A stretch of DNA of 64,000 nt from Alicycliphilus denitrificans K601 (GTDB lineage: Bacteria; Pseudomonadota; Gammaproteobacteria; Burkholderiales; Burkholderiaceae_C): positions 496,001 to 560,000 of the forward strand of contig NC_015422.1 of NCBI RefSeq assembly GCF_000204645.1, written 5' to 3'. Both the position numbers and the translations under genes were made by a program. Positions 60,439 through 64,000 of the stretch are shown in pieces. Each line of letters opens with the position of its first letter. Position 1 is the first letter of the stretch. The notes under the pieces were generated by a model. It saw only the letters and a list, made by a program, of their open reading frames with translations, made no database searches and was not told where the DNA came from.

Positions 60439-62535
60439 TCACGAAGCGGCGGCCGGCAGCGCGTGCAGCCATGCGCGCGTGCGCCGCACGTCCATGGGGG
60501 GCGCGATGCCGAAACCCTGGGCCAGCTCGCAGCCCAGGCTCTGCAGCAGCGTCAGTTGCTCGGTGGTCTGCACGCCCTCGGCCACGGACTGCAGCTGCAG
60601 GCTGCGGGCGAGCTGGACGATGGCGGTGACGATGGCCACGTCGTCGCCGTCGGCCGGCGTGTCGGCGACGAAGGAGCGGTCCACCTTGAGCTTGTCCAGC
60701 GGGTAGCGCTTGAGGTAGGTGAGTGACGAGTAGCCCGTGCCGAAGTCGTCCACCGTCACGGCCACGCCCATGGCCTGCAGCGCCTGCAGCGTGGCGCGCG
60801 TGTGCTCGGCATGCTGCATGAGGGTGGTCTCGGTGATCTCGACCTCCAGGTACTGCGGCTCCAGGCCGGTCTCCTGCAGCACGCGCGCGATCTCGCCGGC
60901 CACGTCGCGCTGGCGGAACTCGATGGCCGACAGGTTCACCGCCACGGGCACCAGCGCCAGGCCCTCGTTGTGCCAGGCCTTGAGCTGGCGGCAGGCCTCG
61001 CGCAGCACCCAGCGGCCTATGGGCGTGATCAGGCCGCGCGACTCGGCCAGGGGGATGAAGTCGTCCGGCCCGACCAGGCCGCGCTGCGGGTGCCGCCAGC
61101 GCACCAGCGCCTCCAGCCCCACCAGGCGGCCCGAGGCCACCTGCACCTGGGGCTGGTAGTGCAGCTCCAGGGCGTCGTGGAACACAGCCTCGCGCAGCAG
61201 GTGCTCCTGCTGCAGCACCTCCGCTGGCTGTCCCTCCATGTCCGGCGTGTAGAACAGGCGCGTGCCGCGCCCGCTCTCCTTGGCCTGCTGCATGGCGGCG
61301 TCGGCGCGGCGCAGCAGCTCGTCGGGGCCGTAGCCGTCGTCGGGGAAGACACTGATGCCTACGGAGGGCGAGGGCGACAGCTGTGTCTCGCCGATGGTGT
61401 ACACCGCACGGATGCGCTCGATCAGCGCGTCGGCCGCGGCGGCGGCGGCCGCGCGGCCGCGCAGGCCGCTCAGCAGCACCACGAACTGGTCGCCCCCCAC
61501 GTGGGCCACGAAGTCGGTGGCCTTCACGCCCTCCTGCAGGCGCCGGGCAACCTCGCACAGCAGCTGGTCGCCGGCCTCGTGACCCAGCGATTCGTTGACG
61601 GTCTTGAAATGGTCCAGGTCGACGAACAGCACGGCCGAGCGCTTGCGCCGCTCCTGCGCCGTGGCGACCGTGCGCGCGAGCTGCAGCATGAGGTGGCGGC
61701 GGTTGGGCAGCTGGGTCAGCGGGTCGTGCAGCGCCAGGAAGCGCGCGCGCTCCTGGGCCTGCTTGCGCGCCGTGATGTCGCGCACCACTACCACCCGGTA
61801 CTCGTCCTGCTGCTGCGGCAGGGTCTTGCCCACGGCCTCGATGGGGATGGCGTGGCCGTCCTTGTGGCGCATGGCCAGCTCGTATGGGTACTCGCGCCCG
61901 CGGCGCGTGTATTCCTGCGCGAGGGCGCGGTATTCGGGCTGGATGAAGTCGAAGATGGACCGCCCCACGAGCTCGGCCAGCGTGTAGCCGGTCATGCGCT
62001 GCAGGGACGCGTTGGCGTCCAGGATGCGGCCGTCGCGGTGGAAGGCCAGGCCCTCCTCGGTGGCCTCGGCGAACTTGCGCATGCGCTCCTCGCTCTGGCG
62101 CACGGCCTGCTCGGCCTCCAGGCGCTCGGTGACGTCGTTGACCAGCACCAGTATGCCCGGCGTGGCGAGGCGGCCGCCGCGCGGCTCCAGCTGCGGCCGC
62201 AGACTGAACTCCAGCATGCGCATGCGGCCGTCCGGCCCCGCCTGCTGGCACAGGTGTTGCACGGTCTCACCCCCGAGCGCGCGCTGCACGCAGGGCAGGA
62301 TCTGCTGCCAGGTCTGCTCGCCCAGGATGTCGCGCGCGGTGGTGCCGAGGATGCCGTCCGCCGTCCGCTCCATGAAATCGGCGAAGCGCTGGTTGGCGAA
62401 GCGGCAGCGCAGTTCCGGGGATTCGTAGTAGGCCAGCATGACCGGCACGGTGTCGGCCACCAGGCGCAGCAGCGCTGCGCTGGCGTGCGAGCCCGATCCG
62501 GACGGGACGGGGTCGGAGGGGGGCTTTGCGGGCAT
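60439..62535 (-). CDS. PAS-PAS-GGDEF-EAL protein with a degenerate GGDEF
   Basis: 698 residues. Two PAS-type sensor domains (~20-150 and ~155-280; FHRDGRILDANASLQRMTGY in the second), a GGDEF domain (~290-440) and an EAL domain (~455-690). The GGDEF signature reads GGDQF (residues 347-351), so the cyclase is likely weak or dead. The EAL domain has EALVRW, NLSAIEF, ITETTLM, DDFGTGYSSL and KVDRSFV, all needed for c-di-GMP hydrolysis. Predicted c-di-GMP phosphodiesterase controlled by PAS ligands. No membrane segment was seen. Confidence 0.9.
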   Translation of the reverse strand: MPAKPPSDPVPSGSGSHASAALLRLVADTVPVMLAYYESPELRCRFANQRFADFMERTADGILGTTARDILGEQTWQQILPCVQRALGGETVQHLCQQAGPDGRMRMLEFSLRPQLEPRGGRLATPGILVLVNDVTERLEAEQAVRQSEERMRKFAEATEEGLAFHRDGRILDANASLQRMTGYTLAELVGRSIFDFIQPEYRALAQEYTRRGREYPYELAMRHKDGHAIPIEAVGKTLPQQQDEYRVVVVRDITARKQAQERARFLALHDPLTQLPNRRHLMLQLARTVATAQERRKRSAVLFVDLDHFKTVNESLGHEAGDQLLCEVARRLQEGVKATDFVAHVGGDQFVVLLSGLRGRAAAAAAADALIERIRAVYTIGETQLSPSPSVGISVFPDDGYGPDELLRRADAAMQQAKESGRGTRLFYTPDMEGQPAEVLQQEHLLREAVFHDALELHYQPQVQVASGRLVGLEALVRWRHPQRGLVGPDDFIPLAESRGLITPIGRWVLREACRQLKAWHNEGLALVPVAVNLSAIEFRQRDVAGEIARVLQETGLEPQYLEVEITETTLMQHAEHTRATLQALQAMGVAVTVDDFGTGYSSLTYLKRYPLDKLKVDRSFVADTPADGDDVAIVTAIVQLARSLQLQSVAEGVQTTEQLTLLQSLGCELAQGFGIAPPMDVRRTRAWLHALPAAAS

Positions 62536-62637
62536 GGGCGGTGGCCGAAGGGTCTGCAAGCTTATAGCGTATTGCCCGTACTTTGGCGAGCGCGGCGCAT
62601 GTCCTTTCGGCCAGTGGGGGGCAGGGATAATCCCGAC

Positions 62638-63591
62638 ATGCCCCATGCCGCCGCCAGATCCCTGCATGTCCCCGCCTGGATGACGCCCCACAATCTGCTG
62701 CGCGCCTCGATGGGCGTGGCCGTGCTGACCATCGCCCTCAAGACCCTGGCCTGGTGGATCAGCGGCTCGGTCGGGCTGCTGTCGGACGCGCTGGAGTCCT
62801 TTGTGAACCTGGCCGGCGCCATGTTCGCCCTGGCCATGGTGACCGTGGCCCGCCGCCCGGCGGACGCGGACCACCCTTATGGCCACCACAAGGCAGAGTA
62901 TTTCTCCTCGGGCTTCGAAGGCATCCTCATCGTGGGCGCGAGTATCGCCATCCTCTGGGCGGCCGTGCTGCGCCTCATGCACCCGCAGCCGCTGGAGCAG
63001 CTCGGCTGGGGCATGGGCCTGTCGCTGCTGAGCACCGCCTGCAACGGCCTGCTGGCCTGGGGCATGCTGCGCGCGGCGCAGGTGCACCGCTCCCTGGCGC
63101 TGGAGGGCGATGCGCGCCACCTGATGACCGACGTGTGGACCTCCATCGGCGTGGTCGTCGGCCTGCTGGCCGCCAGCGCCACGGGCTGGACGTGGATGGA
63201 CCCGCTGGTGGCCATCGGCGTGGCGCTGAACATCCTGCGCGAGGGCGGCGCGCTGATCTGGCGCGCATCGCAGGGCCTGATGGACGAGGCCATGGAGCCC
63301 ACGCTGCTGGCGCGCGTGTACACCGTGCTGCAAGAGTACGGCGGCGCCAGCGGGGGGGCCGTGCACTTCGACAGCCTGACCTCGCGCCGCGCCGGCGCGC
63401 GCAGCTTCGTCGATCTGCACATGCACGTGCCCGGGCGCTGGACGCTGGCCGAGGCTGCCCGGCAGCGCAGCGAGGTGGAGCAGGCACTGATGCAGGCCGT
63501 GCCCGGCCTGCGCGCCACCATCGAGCTGCTGCCCGAGGACCATGACACGGTGTTCGAACAGAAGGTGCAGGCCGGGGAGGAGCAGCCATGA
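62638..63591 (+). CDS. Cation diffusion facilitator (CDF) transporter
   Basis: 317 residues, six hydrophobic segments. Metal-site segments: [16 protein letters not shown] in helix 2 and [14 protein letters not shown] (HxxxD) in helix 5; the loop [20 protein letters not shown] is the usual family block. The C-terminal cytoplasmic domain (~210-317) is complete. Exports divalent metal (Zn, Fe, Mn or Co) in exchange for protons. Its TGA overlaps the dtd start (ATGA at 63588-63591). Start at 62638; ribosome-binding site weak. Confidence 0.9.
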   Translation: MPHAAARSLHVPAWMTPHNLLRASMGVAVLTIALKTLAWWISGSVGLLSDALESFVNLAGAMFALAMVTVARRPADADHPYGHHKAEYFSSGFEGILIVGASIAILWAAVLRLMHPQPLEQLGWGMGLSLLSTACNGLLAWGMLRAAQVHRSLALEGDARHLMTDVWTSIGVVVGLLAASATGWTWMDPLVAIGVALNILREGGALIWRASQGLMDEAMEPTLLARVYTVLQEYGGASGGAVHFDSLTSRRAGARSFVDLHMHVPGRWTLAEAARQRSEVEQALMQAVPGLRATIELLPEDHDTVFEQKVQAGEEQP

Positions 63592-64000
63592 TCGGCCTGC
63601 TGCAGCGCGTGAGCGAGGCGCGCGTGGAAATCGCCGGCGAGGTGGCCGGCCGCATCGGCGCGGGCCTGCTGGCCCTGGTCTGCGCCGAGCAGGGCGACGG
63701 CGAGCAGCAGGCCGACAAGCTGCTGGCCAAGATACTCAAGCTGCGCATCTTCACCGACGAGGCCGGCAAGATGAACCGCAGCGTGCAGGACGTGGGCGGC
63801 GGCCTGCTCATCGTGAGCCAGTTCACCCTGGCCGCCGACACGCGCGGCGGCAACCGCCCCGGCTTCAGCCAGGCGGCGGCGCCCGCCGAGGGCGAGCGCC
63901 TGTACGACTACTTCGTGGCCCGGGCGCGCGCCGCGTACCCGGAGGTGGCCACGGGGCGCTTCGGCGCCAGCATGCAGGTGCACCTGGTCAACGACGGGCC
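63588..64000 (+). CDS. dtd: D-aminoacyl-tRNA deacylase (partial, 3' end outside window)
   Basis: About 137 residues are seen and the frame is open at the window edge. [32 protein letters not shown] is the standard start, [23 protein letters not shown] holds the SQxTL motif, and QVHLVNDGP is the beginning of the NxGPVT motif that is cut by the edge. Removes D-amino acids from mischarged tRNAs (including Tyr). Translationally coupled to the CDF gene. Confidence 0.95.
   Translation, partial: MIGLLQRVSEARVEIAGEVAGRIGAGLLALVCAEQGDGEQQADKLLAKILKLRIFTDEAGKMNRSVQDVGGGLLIVSQFTLAADTRGGNRPGFSQAAAPAEGERLYDYFVARARAAYPEVATGRFGASMQVHLVNDG

Noticed and set aside
60802..63591. Very long plus-strand frame (929 codons) over the EAL gene and the CDF gene
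   Set aside because: Its first two thirds are antisense to the PAS-GGDEF-EAL gene and read as low-complexity residues; only the part from 62638 is a real protein.

Overview
The window is a gene-dense, very GC-rich segment of a betaproteobacterial chromosome, most likely a comamonad (Acidovorax / Alicycliphilus / Delftia type). The reasons are the many Bug-type (tripartite tricarboxylate transporter) solute-binding proteins, the DUF3108 and DUF1840 proteins, long CoA-ester catabolic operons, and a short hairpin repeat carrying AGCTATCAA and AAGCGCT words of the kind I associate with that family. I saw no rRNA, tRNA, CRISPR array, prophage or intact insertion sequence. The first gene (DUF3108 protein) and the last (D-aminoacyl-tRNA deacylase) run off the window.

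Layout. 1-6779: DUF3108 protein, an FAH-family hydrolase, a TPR/O-GlcNAc-transferase-like protein and a molybdopterin oxidoreductase. 6897-15602: a catabolic island of Bug protein, CitE-like lyase, family III CoA-transferase, two MaoC hydratases, acyl-CoA dehydrogenase and MmgE/PrpD on the minus strand, with a second CitE-like lyase and an IclR regulator divergent from it; the gene set closely resembles the itaconate-degradation locus of Pseudomonas aeruginosa. 15704-21140: an M20 amidohydrolase, acyl-CoA-binding protein, lipoprotein aminopeptidase, Tag glycosylase, a small basic protein, a cyclopropane-fatty-acid-synthase-like enzyme and a DUF1840 protein. 21163-23311: two Bug proteins. 23438-31900: a seven-gene minus-strand operon (acyl-CoA synthetase, LivGHMKF-type ABC importer, PaaK-like protein). 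32121-38978: GspA/GspB, a Crp-type regulator, an RluF-like pseudouridine synthase, HtpG behind a candidate heat-shock promoter, and a Gly/Val-repeat lipoprotein. 39072-45251: a Bug protein, SrkA-like kinase, Ser/Thr kinase-UspA fusion, metallophosphoesterase, and a second CoA-transferase/MaoC pair.

45372-51939: a relic of an IS110-type transposase, then a lower-GC catabolic cluster (HpaI, HpaH, FAH enzyme, LigI-like amidohydrolase, RidA, Bug) divergent from a flavin reductase and an IclR regulator. It looks like the end of a homoprotocatechuate-type pathway joined to unfamiliar upstream enzymes. 51947-64000: 3-hydroxybutyryl-CoA dehydrogenase, GMC oxidoreductase, two genes fused tail to tail by a deletion (hemerythrin-like and PPOX-like), an ABC-2 exporter, a tannase-family lipoprotein, AMP nucleosidase, a PAS-GGDEF-EAL protein, a cation-efflux protein and dtd.

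Most operons are tightly coupled, often by ATGA start/stop overlaps. The dominant theme is uptake of small carboxylic or aromatic acids and their breakdown as CoA esters, under local IclR control. The items I judge most worth following up are the HpaGHI + LigI-like + RidA cluster, the itaconate-type island with its twin ATCAC-N4-GTGAT operators, the hairpin repeat family (eight copies, two inside reading frames), and the tail-to-tail gene fusion.
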